Shown here piece after piece: positions 8,254 to 16,580 of a stretch of DNA of 64,000 nucleotides (position 1 is its first letter; every line of letters starts with the position of its first letter). The DNA is taken from assembly GCF_002097535.1 (NCBI RefSeq), contig NZ_CP020772.1, forward strand, positions 4,053,501 through 4,117,500, written 5' to 3'. The DNA is from Halobacillus mangrovi. Lineage in GTDB: Bacteria > Bacillota > Bacilli > Bacillales > Halobacillaceae. The position numbers and the translations under genes were made by a program. The notes beneath the pieces are model-generated. The model was not told the origin of the DNA and made no database searches. It saw only the letters and a program-made list of their open reading frames with translations.

Positions 8254-10102
8254 AGCATTACAGCACCAAACACTCATTGGAGACGGAGCAATGGGAACCC
8301 TTCTTTATTCGTACGGAATTGATCATTGTTTTGAAGAATTAAACCTGTCTCACCCAGAAGAAGTGTTAAATGTTCATAAGGCATATGTGCAGGCCGGAGC
8401 TGATGTGATTCAAACAAATACGTACGGAGCGAATTATGTGAAATTACAGCGTTATGGTTTGGAGGATCAAGTGAAGGAAATCAACTCTGCTGCTGTGAAA
8501 CTAGCAAAACAAGCGGCAGACCCAGAGACCTATGTTGTCGGGACATTAGGAGGCATTCGAGGCATCCAAAAACAAGCCGTATCTCTTGATGAAATTAAGC
8601 GCAGCTTCCGTGAACAGCTGTACTGCTTGCTATTTGAAAAAGTCGACGGGTTACTGCTTGAAACTTATTATGATTTAGATGAACTTCTGACAGTAATCGA
8701 GATTGCTAGAAAAGAAACCTATCTTCCTATTATTGCTCAAGTTTCGATGCATGAACCGGGAGTACTCCAGGACGGCACTTCCCTAACAGGAGCGCTCAAG
8801 CAGCTTGAAGATAAGGGAGCATCGGTTGTTGGCGTGAATTGCCGGCTTGGACCTTACCACATGATTCAAGCTCTTGAAGAAGTGCCACTTCCCGAAAAGG
8901 CCGTACTGTCTGCTTATCCAAATGCAAGTCTTCCTGGTTTTCAGGATGGACGTCTCGTTTATTCTACAGAACCAGGGTACTTTCAAAAAAGTGCGCAGGC
9001 TTTATATGAACAAGGCGCCCGCTTAATCGGCGGGTGTTGTGGTACGACACCGGAACACATTGAAGCAATTGCTGCCAAGGTCAAAGGCAAAAAGCCGATT
9101 GAAAAGAAGGATGTGCCTGTAAAACAGCCGGAAGCGATTGAAGTGGCCGAAAGAGAAAACCGCCCTCCCCATTTGCACGAGCTTGCTTCCGAGGGACGTT
9201 CCATTATTGTTGAACTCGACCCACCAAAACGATTGAATACAGATAAATTTTTTGAAGGGGCAAAGGCTTTGCAGGAAGCAGGTGTCGACTCTGTTACACT
9301 GGCAGATAACTCGCTTGCTTCACCAAGGATCAGCAATTCGGCTATGGCATCAATCATTCAATCGAAATATGGAATCAATCCGTTAGTTCATATCGCTTGC
9401 CGGGACCGAAATCTCGTAGGCTTGCAATCTCACTTGATGGGACTCCATACACTCGGGATCACAGAAGTGCTTGCCGTCACAGGGGACCCGACTAAAATCG
9501 GGGATTTCCCAGGAGCCACTTCTGTCTATGATCTATCATCCTTTGATTTGATTCACTATATCAAGCAGTTGAATAAGGGGATTTCTTTCTCAGGAAAGTC
9601 ATTAGGTCAATCGACTTCTTTCTCCGTAGCCGCTGCTTTCAATCCGAATGTAAGAAACTTGAACAGAGCAGTCAAGCGGCTTGAGAGAAAGCTGTCTTAT
9701 GGAGCCGATTACTTTATCAGCCAGCCTGTCTTTAACCAGCAGCAGATTATCGAAACCTATGAAGCTACGAAACATATATCGGCCCCGATTTATATCGGAA
9801 TTATGCCTTTAACGAGCTTGAGAAATGCTGAATTCCTCCATAATGAAGTACCAGGAATGTCCCTCTCCCCTGATATACTCGAACGGATGGAGAATGTGAA
9901 TAATGATCGTGAAAAAGCACAAGCGGAAGGAATTGCGATTGCGAAGTCCCTGATTGATACTGCACTGGATTTATTTAATGGGATCTATTTGATCACCCCG
10001 TTTCTCCGCTATGAAATGACAGTGGAACTGACTCATTACATTCAGGAGAAAACGAAAGAGCGCCAAGAAAGGAAGGTTACTGATGGGATCCACATTATTT
10101 GA
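8240..10102 (+). CDS. yitJ: Bifunctional homocysteine S-methyltransferase / methylenetetrahydrofolate reductase
   Basis: Two-domain fusion of 620 residues. Residues about 1-300 form a homocysteine-methyltransferase barrel ([13 protein letters not shown], zinc cysteines in VGVNCRLGP and [10 protein letters not shown]). Residues about 320-620 are a MetF-type methylene-THF reductase ([31 protein letters not shown]). It supplies 5-methyl-THF and can use alternative methyl donors. I take the GTG at 8240 because GGGGGA lies 6 nt upstream and the domain begins directly after it. A longer frame to 8150 would only add residues overlapping metC. It overlaps metC by 14 bp and metH by 20 bp. Confidence 0.92.
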   Translation: MKLNEALQHQTLIGDGAMGTLLYSYGIDHCFEELNLSHPEEVLNVHKAYVQAGADVIQTNTYGANYVKLQRYGLEDQVKEINSAAVKLAKQAADPETYVVGTLGGIRGIQKQAVSLDEIKRSFREQLYCLLFEKVDGLLLETYYDLDELLTVIEIARKETYLPIIAQVSMHEPGVLQDGTSLTGALKQLEDKGASVVGVNCRLGPYHMIQALEEVPLPEKAVLSAYPNASLPGFQDGRLVYSTEPGYFQKSAQALYEQGARLIGGCCGTTPEHIEAIAAKVKGKKPIEKKDVPVKQPEAIEVAERENRPPHLHELASEGRSIIVELDPPKRLNTDKFFEGAKALQEAGVDSVTLADNSLASPRISNSAMASIIQSKYGINPLVHIACRDRNLVGLQSHLMGLHTLGITEVLAVTGDPTKIGDFPGATSVYDLSSFDLIHYIKQLNKGISFSGKSLGQSTSFSVAAAFNPNVRNLNRAVKRLERKLSYGADYFISQPVFNQQQIIETYEATKHISAPIYIGIMPLTSLRNAEFLHNEVPGMSLSPDILERMENVNNDREKAQAEGIAIAKSLIDTALDLFNGIYLITPFLRYEMTVELTHYIQEKTKERQERKVTDGIHII

Positions 10103-13100
10103 AGAACAACTAGCTAAGAAAATACTCGTCTTGGATGGAGCGATGGGGACGATGCTTCAGCAAGCCGACCTTTCTGCCGAAGACTTTGGCGGAGAAGCTT
10201 ATGATGGCTGTAACGAATACCTGAACCTCACTTACCCTTCTCTTTTAGACTCCATTCATGCGGCTTATCTGGAAGCAGGAGCAGATATCATAGAAACAAA
10301 CACATTCGGGGCGACAGACCTCGTTTTGGATGAATACGACCTCGGATACTTAGCTGAGGAAATCAATATAAAGGCCGCACAAATCGCAAAAGAAGTGGCC
10401 AGCCGCTATTCCACTCCTGAGCAGCCCAGGTTCGTTGCGGGAGCGATGGGTCCTACGACGAAAACATTATCCGTAACAGGCGGCACTACCTTTGAAGCTC
10501 TTAAAAATTCTTACGAAGAGCAGGCAAGAGGTCTGATCAAAGGCGGGGTTGACCTTCTTTTGTTAGAAACCTCCCAGGATATGCTCAATGTGAAGGCCGC
10601 ATTCCTCGGAATCACAGCAGCGAAGGAATCTTTGAACGCGAATCCCCCTCTCATCATCTCTGGAACAATCGAGCCGATGGGGACGACTCTGGCTGGACAG
10701 AATATCGAAGCCTTCTATTTATCACTGGAACATATGAAACCAGCGGTAGTAGGTCTGAATTGTGCGACTGGTCCAGAGTTTATGCGGGATCACTTAAGGT
10801 CGTTGTCCGACTTGGCGACAACGAATGTAAGTTGCTACCCTAACGCCGGTTTGCCAGATGAAGAAGGAAATTATCATGAAACGCCAGAATCACTCGCTAC
10901 TAAAGTGGCCGGTTTTGCCGAAAAAGGCTGGCTGAATGTCGTTGGAGGCTGCTGCGGGACAACGCCCGAACACATTCGCGCTATTGCTGATGCTGTTCGA
11001 CCACTGACTCCAAGAACTGCCCCTGCTTCTCATCCTCATGCCGTAGCAGGGATTGAACCGTTTATCTATGATGACAAAGACAGTCGCCCTATTCTTGTCG
11101 GAGAACGTACAAACGTGATCGGTTCACGCAAATTTAAGCGTCTGATAGCAGAAGAAAAATTTGAAGAAGCTTCTGAGGTTGCACGTGCTCAAGTGAAAAA
11201 AGGGGCTCATGTCATCGATATTTGCCTCGCTGACCCGGACCGCGATGAAGAAGTCGATATGGAAGCTTTTATGAAGCATGTGGTCAATAAGGTGAAGGTT
11301 CCCCTTGTCATCGATTCGACAGATGAAAAAGTCATTGAAAAAGCTCTCTCTTATTCACAAGGAAAAGTAATTATTAACTCGATCAACTTAGAAGATGGCG
11401 AGGATCGCTTTAAAGAAGTACTCCCTTTAGTCCAAAAATATGGAGCTGCCGTAGTCGTAGGAACGATCGACGAAACAGGTATGGCGGTAACCGCAGAAAG
11501 AAAACTAGAAATTGCGAAGCGTTCCCGGGATATTCTCGTCGAGGAGTACAACCTCAACCCTTCGGATATTATTTTTGACCCGCTCGTATTCCCAATCGGT
11601 ACTGGGGATGAACAGTACATCGGATCTGCAAAAGAGACAATTGAAGGCATCAGGCTGATTAAACAACACCTTCCTGACTGCCAGACCATTTTAGGAATTA
11701 GTAATGTCTCATTCGGCCTTCCTCCAGTGGGTAGAGAAGTATTGAATGCCGTCTACCTCTATCACTGTACAAAAGCAGGGTTAGACTACGCGATCGTCAA
11801 TACTGAAAAGCTTGAGCGATATGCATCGATTGCTCAAGAAGAAATCGATCAAGCGGACGAACTGCTTTTCAAAACAACAGATGAAACGCTCGCAAACTTC
11901 ACAGCCTTTTATCGCGGGAAGAAAAAAGAAGTCAAGGTGCCTACGGAAACGATGACACTTGAAGAACGCCTTGCCCACTACGTCGTTGAGGGTACAAAGG
12001 AAGGACTTCTTCCTGACCTAGAAGAAGCACTCCAAAAATACGATGCTCCATTAGGCATCATTAATGGACCGTTGATGGATGGCATGGCTGAAGTCGGAAG
12101 GTTATTTAACGATAACCAGTTAATCGTCGCAGAAGTTCTTCAAAGTGCTGAAGTAATGAAAACGTCTGTGGCTTTTCTCGAGCCACATATGGAGAAGCAG
12201 GATTCTTCTAATAAAAAAGGAAAAGTGCTGCTTGCGACTGTTAAGGGAGATGTTCATGATATCGGAAAGAACCTTGTGGAAATCATCCTTAGCAACAACG
12301 GATTTGAAGTTGTCGACCTCGGTATCAAGGTCACACCATCTGATTTGATTAAACAAGTCCAAAGTGAAAAGCCGGATATTATCGGCTTATCAGGATTACT
12401 CGTAAAATCCGCTCAGCAAATGGTTTTAACAGCACAAGATTTAAAGCAGCAGAAAATCTCATTGCCGATCTTAGTCGGCGGTGCTGCTTTGTCCCGAAAG
12501 TTTACAAACACGAAAATTTCGCCGGAATATGAAGGTCCGGTTTTATATGCGAAAGATGCGATGGATGGGCTCTCTTTATCCAATCAGCTGAGTAACGAAG
12601 ACAGCAGAGAAAAACTGCTGGATGACCATAAAAAGAAACAGGAAAAAGCTCTATTACGTAATTCTGTGCAAACACCATCTGCAGAAGGAGGTACAGCCGT
12701 CGCTGTAAAACCAAAGTCAACCGTTTCAACAACGGTTCCTGTTTTTCATCCTCATGATTTCGAGAAGCACATCATTAGAGATTACCCTGTTGCTCAAATC
12801 GAGCCTTTTATCAATATGCAAATGTTAATTGGTCATCATCTTGGGTTAAAAGGCAGATTTTCGAAGCTATTAGAAGAGAAAAATGAGAAAGCTGTACGTT
12901 TGAAAGAAGTTGTTGATGGGTTATTGACGAAGGCAAAAGTGGAGAAATGGATCCGACCTTCAGCTATTTATCAATTCTTTCCTGCTCAATCAGACGGAGA
13001 TGATGTCCTCATTTATGACCAAAATGACGAAACGACCGTCATTGAGCGCTTCACCTTCCCTAGACAACCGAAGGAACCTTTCCTCTGTCTAGCAGACTAT

Positions 13101-13538
13101 TTGCGCTCTGTTTCAAGCGGGGAAATGGATTACGTTGGTTTCTTTTCCGTCACTGCTGGAAAAGGAATTCGTCAGCGAGCAGTAGAGCTAAAAGACAACG
13201 GTCAGTACTTGGAAAGTCATGCTTTGCAGGCTCTTGCTCTCGAGACCGCTGAAGGATTAGCCGAACATATCCATCAGCTGATGAGGGATAAGTGGGGCTT
13301 TCCTGATCCGACTGATTTCACGATGCAGGAAAGATTCTCTGCCAAGTACCAGGGCCAGAGATATTCCTTCGGTTATCCAGCTTGTCCGGACCTGGAGGAC
13401 CAAAAGAAACTCTTCCAGCTGATTCGACCGGAAGATATCGGTGTAGAATTGACAGATGGTTTTATGATGGAGCCGGAAGCATCCGTAACTGCCATGGTAT
13501 TCGCACACCCAGAAGCCCGCTACTTTAATGTCCATTAG
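10083..13538 (+). CDS. metH: Cobalamin-dependent methionine synthase MetH
   Basis: Transfers methyl from 5-methyl-THF through cobalamin to homocysteine. 1,151 residues with all modules in order: homocysteine barrel about 1-320 (zinc site NCATGPE ... [10 protein letters not shown]), pterin-binding barrel about 335-620 ([13 protein letters not shown]), B12 cap about 630-720, Rossmann B12 domain about 720-860 with the lower-ligand motif GDVHDIGKN (His725), and a SAM-dependent reactivation domain about 900-1151 ([12 protein letters not shown]). Last gene of the S-box operon. No B12-independent MetE is seen in the window, so methionine synthesis from this operon needs cobalamin. Confidence 0.96.
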   Translation: MGSTLFEEQLAKKILVLDGAMGTMLQQADLSAEDFGGEAYDGCNEYLNLTYPSLLDSIHAAYLEAGADIIETNTFGATDLVLDEYDLGYLAEEINIKAAQIAKEVASRYSTPEQPRFVAGAMGPTTKTLSVTGGTTFEALKNSYEEQARGLIKGGVDLLLLETSQDMLNVKAAFLGITAAKESLNANPPLIISGTIEPMGTTLAGQNIEAFYLSLEHMKPAVVGLNCATGPEFMRDHLRSLSDLATTNVSCYPNAGLPDEEGNYHETPESLATKVAGFAEKGWLNVVGGCCGTTPEHIRAIADAVRPLTPRTAPASHPHAVAGIEPFIYDDKDSRPILVGERTNVIGSRKFKRLIAEEKFEEASEVARAQVKKGAHVIDICLADPDRDEEVDMEAFMKHVVNKVKVPLVIDSTDEKVIEKALSYSQGKVIINSINLEDGEDRFKEVLPLVQKYGAAVVVGTIDETGMAVTAERKLEIAKRSRDILVEEYNLNPSDIIFDPLVFPIGTGDEQYIGSAKETIEGIRLIKQHLPDCQTILGISNVSFGLPPVGREVLNAVYLYHCTKAGLDYAIVNTEKLERYASIAQEEIDQADELLFKTTDETLANFTAFYRGKKKEVKVPTETMTLEERLAHYVVEGTKEGLLPDLEEALQKYDAPLGIINGPLMDGMAEVGRLFNDNQLIVAEVLQSAEVMKTSVAFLEPHMEKQDSSNKKGKVLLATVKGDVHDIGKNLVEIILSNNGFEVVDLGIKVTPSDLIKQVQSEKPDIIGLSGLLVKSAQQMVLTAQDLKQQKISLPILVGGAALSRKFTNTKISPEYEGPVLYAKDAMDGLSLSNQLSNEDSREKLLDDHKKKQEKALLRNSVQTPSAEGGTAVAVKPKSTVSTTVPVFHPHDFEKHIIRDYPVAQIEPFINMQMLIGHHLGLKGRFSKLLEEKNEKAVRLKEVVDGLLTKAKVEKWIRPSAIYQFFPAQSDGDDVLIYDQNDETTVIERFTFPRQPKEPFLCLADYLRSVSSGEMDYVGFFSVTAGKGIRQRAVELKDNGQYLESHALQALALETAEGLAEHIHQLMRDKWGFPDPTDFTMQERFSAKYQGQRYSFGYPACPDLEDQKKLFQLIRPEDIGVELTDGFMMEPEASVTAMVFAHPEARYFNVH

Positions 13539-13660
13539 AACAGAAGGGATTGGAACATAATTATTTATCTTGCAAGGTGAAAGTATGGCGGCTTCCAACC
13601 TTCAAATTAAATGCCCCAAAACAATGGAAGAAATTGGACGTGGGCGCTAATCTACTATAA

Positions 13661-13717
13661 AAAATCCGAATGGTGATGAAATCTTATCATAAGAATTTCA
13701 CCACCATTCGGATTTTT
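13661..13717. terminator. Bidirectional terminator between metH and the ferredoxin reductase
   Basis: Arms 13661-13675 and 13702-13716 are perfect, and pairing continues inward with few mismatches. A-run on one side and T-run on the other serve both convergent genes. Confidence 0.85.
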
Positions 13718-13748
13718 GAATGGGTAAATTTTTTTCACAGCCCCTTTT

Positions 13749-14735
13749 TCATTGATCTGCATATTTATAGATGACTGTACTATACACTTGCGATTTTGCC
13801 CTGGGATCCAGGTACATGGCTGCACTATTGACCGCTGCCATGGCTTCCGTAAAACCAGTAGCAATCAGCATGGTTTTGCTTGGGTAAATAGCGGCATCAC
13901 CAGCAACAAAAATCCCCTCTATAGTCGAGCACATATCCGTACCGACAGGAATCCGACCTTTTTCTGTTTCGAGTCCCCATTCAGCATACATGCTTTTTTC
14001 GATGTTTAAGCCTTCATAAACGAGGATGTGATCTACTTTTAACTCAGTCCCATCCTTCATAGTCAGACTTGTCATTGTATGGCCGTCCCCGTGAAGCTTC
14101 TCTACCTCCTGAATTAGATGAACCTTTACAGAAGAGTCTTTCAACTGATCCATGTCATGCTCATATACGGCTTTGAACTCTTCACCGCGATTGATTAAAT
14201 GAACTTCATCAGCAATATTTTCTAAGGCAAGAGACCAGTCGATTCCGACACGGCTCTGAGATATGACCACTACCTTCTTCTCTTCATACTGCTTCAAATT
14301 TTGGATTGTATAGTGGACCTGCTCCTTCTTGTAGGTTTCGCTGCCCTCTACTTGAAGGGGCTGCATATCAAATGTACCCATTCCTGAGGCGATGATTATA
14401 GCTTTAGAGAGGTGTTCCCCTCCATTTTTATTTATCAATCGAAAGCTGCCGTCTTCCAGTTTCTCAATTGACTGAATCTTTTCCCCTTGTACCATAACCG
14501 GTTCAACAAGGTTCGCTTGGTCTTTCACCTGTGTTACCAGCTCTTCCCCAGTCACTCCTGGAAAACCGCCAACATCATAAATTTTTTTCTCAGGGTAGAA
14601 AAAAGATACTTTTCCTCCAAAGTCCGGCTGGTACTCGATGACTTTCGTTTTCAAATCGCGCATTCCACTGTAAAAAGCAGCATACATCCCCGTTGTGCCA
14701 CCTCCAATGATCGTTACATCAAACACTTCACTCAT
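13749..14735 (-). CDS. ycgT: Ferredoxin--NADP(+) reductase, thioredoxin-reductase-like
   Basis: FAD/NAD(P)H enzyme of the bacterial TrxR-like FNR type, 328 residues. The FAD dinucleotide motif is IIGGGTTGM near residue 10. YEPKK-type segments such as FYPEKKIYDVGGFPG, the second nucleotide-binding region (VVVISQSRVGIDWSLAL) and the C-terminal FAD motif GIFVAGDAAIYPSKTM are present. There is no redox CxxC, which separates it from thioredoxin reductase. A near-consensus Fur box lies just upstream, so it is probably induced under iron limitation and could reduce ferredoxin/flavodoxin or help release iron. The B. subtilis homologue ycgT is, from memory, Fur-controlled. The paralogue yumC is the alternative name. 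Confidence 0.85.
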   Translation of the reverse strand: MSEVFDVTIIGGGTTGMYAAFYSGMRDLKTKVIEYQPDFGGKVSFFYPEKKIYDVGGFPGVTGEELVTQVKDQANLVEPVMVQGEKIQSIEKLEDGSFRLINKNGGEHLSKAIIIASGMGTFDMQPLQVEGSETYKKEQVHYTIQNLKQYEEKKVVVISQSRVGIDWSLALENIADEVHLINRGEEFKAVYEHDMDQLKDSSVKVHLIQEVEKLHGDGHTMTSLTMKDGTELKVDHILVYEGLNIEKSMYAEWGLETEKGRIPVGTDMCSTIEGIFVAGDAAIYPSKTMLIATGFTEAMAAVNSAAMYLDPRAKSQVYSTVIYKYADQ

Positions 14736-14792
14736 CTGAATCTCCTCTTCCAGTTTAGTAATTTATGTAGATCGTTTGAATCTTTTATAGTC

Positions 14793-14811
14793 AATAATGA
14801 GAATCATTATC
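14793..14811 (-). promoter_or_regulatory. Fur box upstream of the FNR gene
   Basis: The 19-mer matches the Fur consensus at 17 of 19 positions (core AATGAGAATCATT). It abuts a TTGACT -35-like hexamer on the minus strand (14789-14794) with a TACATA candidate -10 at 14764-14769, though the 19-bp spacing is long. It lies 58 bp before the start codon. Confidence 0.75.
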
Positions 14812-14896
14812 ACTTATTAAGTATATCGAGTTTCACTGAAAGATTCAAGACGGCTAATTGAAACATAAAGATTAAGTAAAAGTTTTAATTAAACCA

Positions 14897-14944
14897 TTGC
14901 AATGTCACCCCTGGTATCGTAATATGATATCGGAATTCGATATC
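14897..14944 (+). promoter_or_regulatory. Promoter and operator of the padR-chrA operon
   Basis: TTGCAA (14897-14902), 17-bp spacer, TAATAT (14920-14925). Directly after the -10 comes an inverted repeat, GATATCG (14926-14932) and CGATATC (14938-14944). Its placement over the transcription start fits autorepression by the PadR protein encoded next. Confidence 0.65.
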
Positions 14945-14956
14945 GGAGGTGATTAT

Positions 14957-15271
14957 ATGCTTCGTGATTTCTTTCTAGGTTCCATCAAGATTCATATTCT
15001 TTATCATGCCGATGTGGAACCTATTTATGGAGCTTATTTAATCGAAGAACTCGCCTCCCATGGCTACGAGATCAGTCCTGGCACGCTTTACCCAACATTG
15101 AAAAGTCTTCATGCCAATGGGCTGCTTCATAAATATGAAGAAACCGTTCATGGGAAAATCCGTAAGTACTACACAATTACAGACAAAGGACGCCAAGTCC
15201 TTGAAGAAGGCAAGCAGCAAGTCAGAGAGCTTGCTCAGGAAGTTTTAGAAGATGATTGGAGGAAAGATTAA
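14957..15271 (+). CDS. PadR family transcriptional regulator
   Basis: 104-residue DNA-binding protein with a single winged helix (about residues 5-80). YGAYLIEELASHGYEISPGTLYPTLKSLHANGLL is the classic PadR helix-turn-helix and recognition helix, followed by the wing KIRKYYTITDKGRQVL. The short C-terminal helix is the dimerisation part. The ATG at 14957 has GGAGGTG 6 nt upstream; the longer frame would run through the promoter. The chromate transporter starts at the base after its stop codon, so this is probably its repressor. Confidence 0.93.
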   Translation: MLRDFFLGSIKIHILYHADVEPIYGAYLIEELASHGYEISPGTLYPTLKSLHANGLLHKYEETVHGKIRKYYTITDKGRQVLEEGKQQVRELAQEVLEDDWRKD

Positions 15272-16450
15272 ATGGACAAGCCAAAGGGATCTTTACTAGA
15301 GATATTCAAAGCATCTACGAAACTTGGATTCACCTCATTTGGCGGGCCGGTGGCTCACCTTGCCTATTTTAAAGATGAATATATTGATAGAAGAAAGTGG
15401 CTGGATGATAAGACTTATGCGGATATCATCGCATTGTGCCAATTCCTTCCCGGGCCTGCCAGCAGTCAGGTCGGTATCTCCATCGGTATGCTGCGCGGTG
15501 GATTGCTAGGCGGATTTATCTCGTGGATTGGATTCACAGTCCCTTCTATTTTAGTGCTCATCCTTTTCGCACTTATGTACCAAACGTATGATATCGGTGA
15601 CGCACCGTTTATTCACAGTCTTAAAGTGGTTGCCGCTGCGGTTGTCTTGCATGCCTTAATTGGTCTTGGAAAGAAATTGACCCCGGACCGGCCTCGCATT
15701 GCCATAGCACTCGCCTCGGCGTTAATCCTCTTGTTATACCCTTCTGCCTGGATGCAAATCATAGTAATTCTTGCTGCAGGACTGTTGGGATTAAAACTGT
15801 TCTCAGGTTTAGCTCAATCTAAAATTCAGCCATTCCCTGTCACTTTTTCAAAAAAAGCGGGGATGATATCACTCAGCGTTTTAGTAACTCTATTAATAAC
15901 ACTGCCGATTATCGCAAGGAATACCGACAACCTACTCATTCAATTGTTTGATACATTCTTCCGTGTCGGCTCTCTAGTATTCGGCGGCGGACACGTAGTC
16001 CTCCCAATGCTTGAACGAGAAGTTGTCCCGACTGGTTGGCTGACAGCAAATGAATTTCTAGCCGGATATGGAATGGCGCAGGCAGTGCCTGGCCCCTTAT
16101 TCACTTTTTCCAGTTATCTTGGAACGATGATCGAAGGTGTAGTTGGAGCTGTTGTGGCAACGGCAGGGATCTTCCTTCCCTCTTTCCTTTTCTTAATTGC
16201 AGCTCTGCCTTTCTTAAATGAACTTAGGAAAAGGCCAGCATTCCAAGGAATTTTGACCGGAGTAAATGCGAGTGTGGTAGGAATCCTGCTTGCTGCTTTT
16301 TATGATCCTGTCATCGTAAGTTCTATCCTTGATGGGTATGATTTTGCATTAGCCGCCATCTTATTTGCCTTGTTACACTTTTTCAAAGTTCCTGCGTGGG
16401 CGATTGTGCTCATTGGTGTTGCAGGCGGAACAATTCTATCCTATTTGTAG
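15272..16450 (+). CDS. chrA: Chromate transporter ChrA (CHR family, two-domain)
   Basis: Membrane exporter of the CHR superfamily, 392 residues with about ten hydrophobic helices arranged as two homologous halves. The N-half signature is FTSFGGPVAHLAYF followed by FLPGPASSQVGI. The C-half repeats it as VFGGGHVVLPMLERE and GMAQAVPGPLFTFSSYLG. Both halves are complete, as in long-chain ChrA. It starts immediately after the padR stop and ends in a good terminator, so padR-chrA is a compact two-gene operon. Chromate is the known family substrate; sulfate or another oxyanion cannot be excluded. Confidence 0.93.
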   Translation: MDKPKGSLLEIFKASTKLGFTSFGGPVAHLAYFKDEYIDRRKWLDDKTYADIIALCQFLPGPASSQVGISIGMLRGGLLGGFISWIGFTVPSILVLILFALMYQTYDIGDAPFIHSLKVVAAAVVLHALIGLGKKLTPDRPRIAIALASALILLLYPSAWMQIIVILAAGLLGLKLFSGLAQSKIQPFPVTFSKKAGMISLSVLVTLLITLPIIARNTDNLLIQLFDTFFRVGSLVFGGGHVVLPMLEREVVPTGWLTANEFLAGYGMAQAVPGPLFTFSSYLGTMIEGVVGAVVATAGIFLPSFLFLIAALPFLNELRKRPAFQGILTGVNASVVGILLAAFYDPVIVSSILDGYDFALAAILFALLHFFKVPAWAIVLIGVAGGTILSYL

Positions 16451-16455
16451 AAATT

Positions 16456-16487
16456 AGGCACAAAAGCTCATCTTTTGTGCCTTTTTA
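16456..16487 (+). terminator. Intrinsic terminator after chrA
   Basis: 11-bp perfect arms 16456-16466 and 16472-16482, then T-rich. Confidence 0.85.
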
Positions 16488-16580
16488 TTTTATAAAGGAA
16501 AAAACAAGTAAAAAAAGCAGGAATATCGATACAGAAGTCGAACTTTATCAAAATATGGAGTCTTTTAGGGAGGTTTTACG

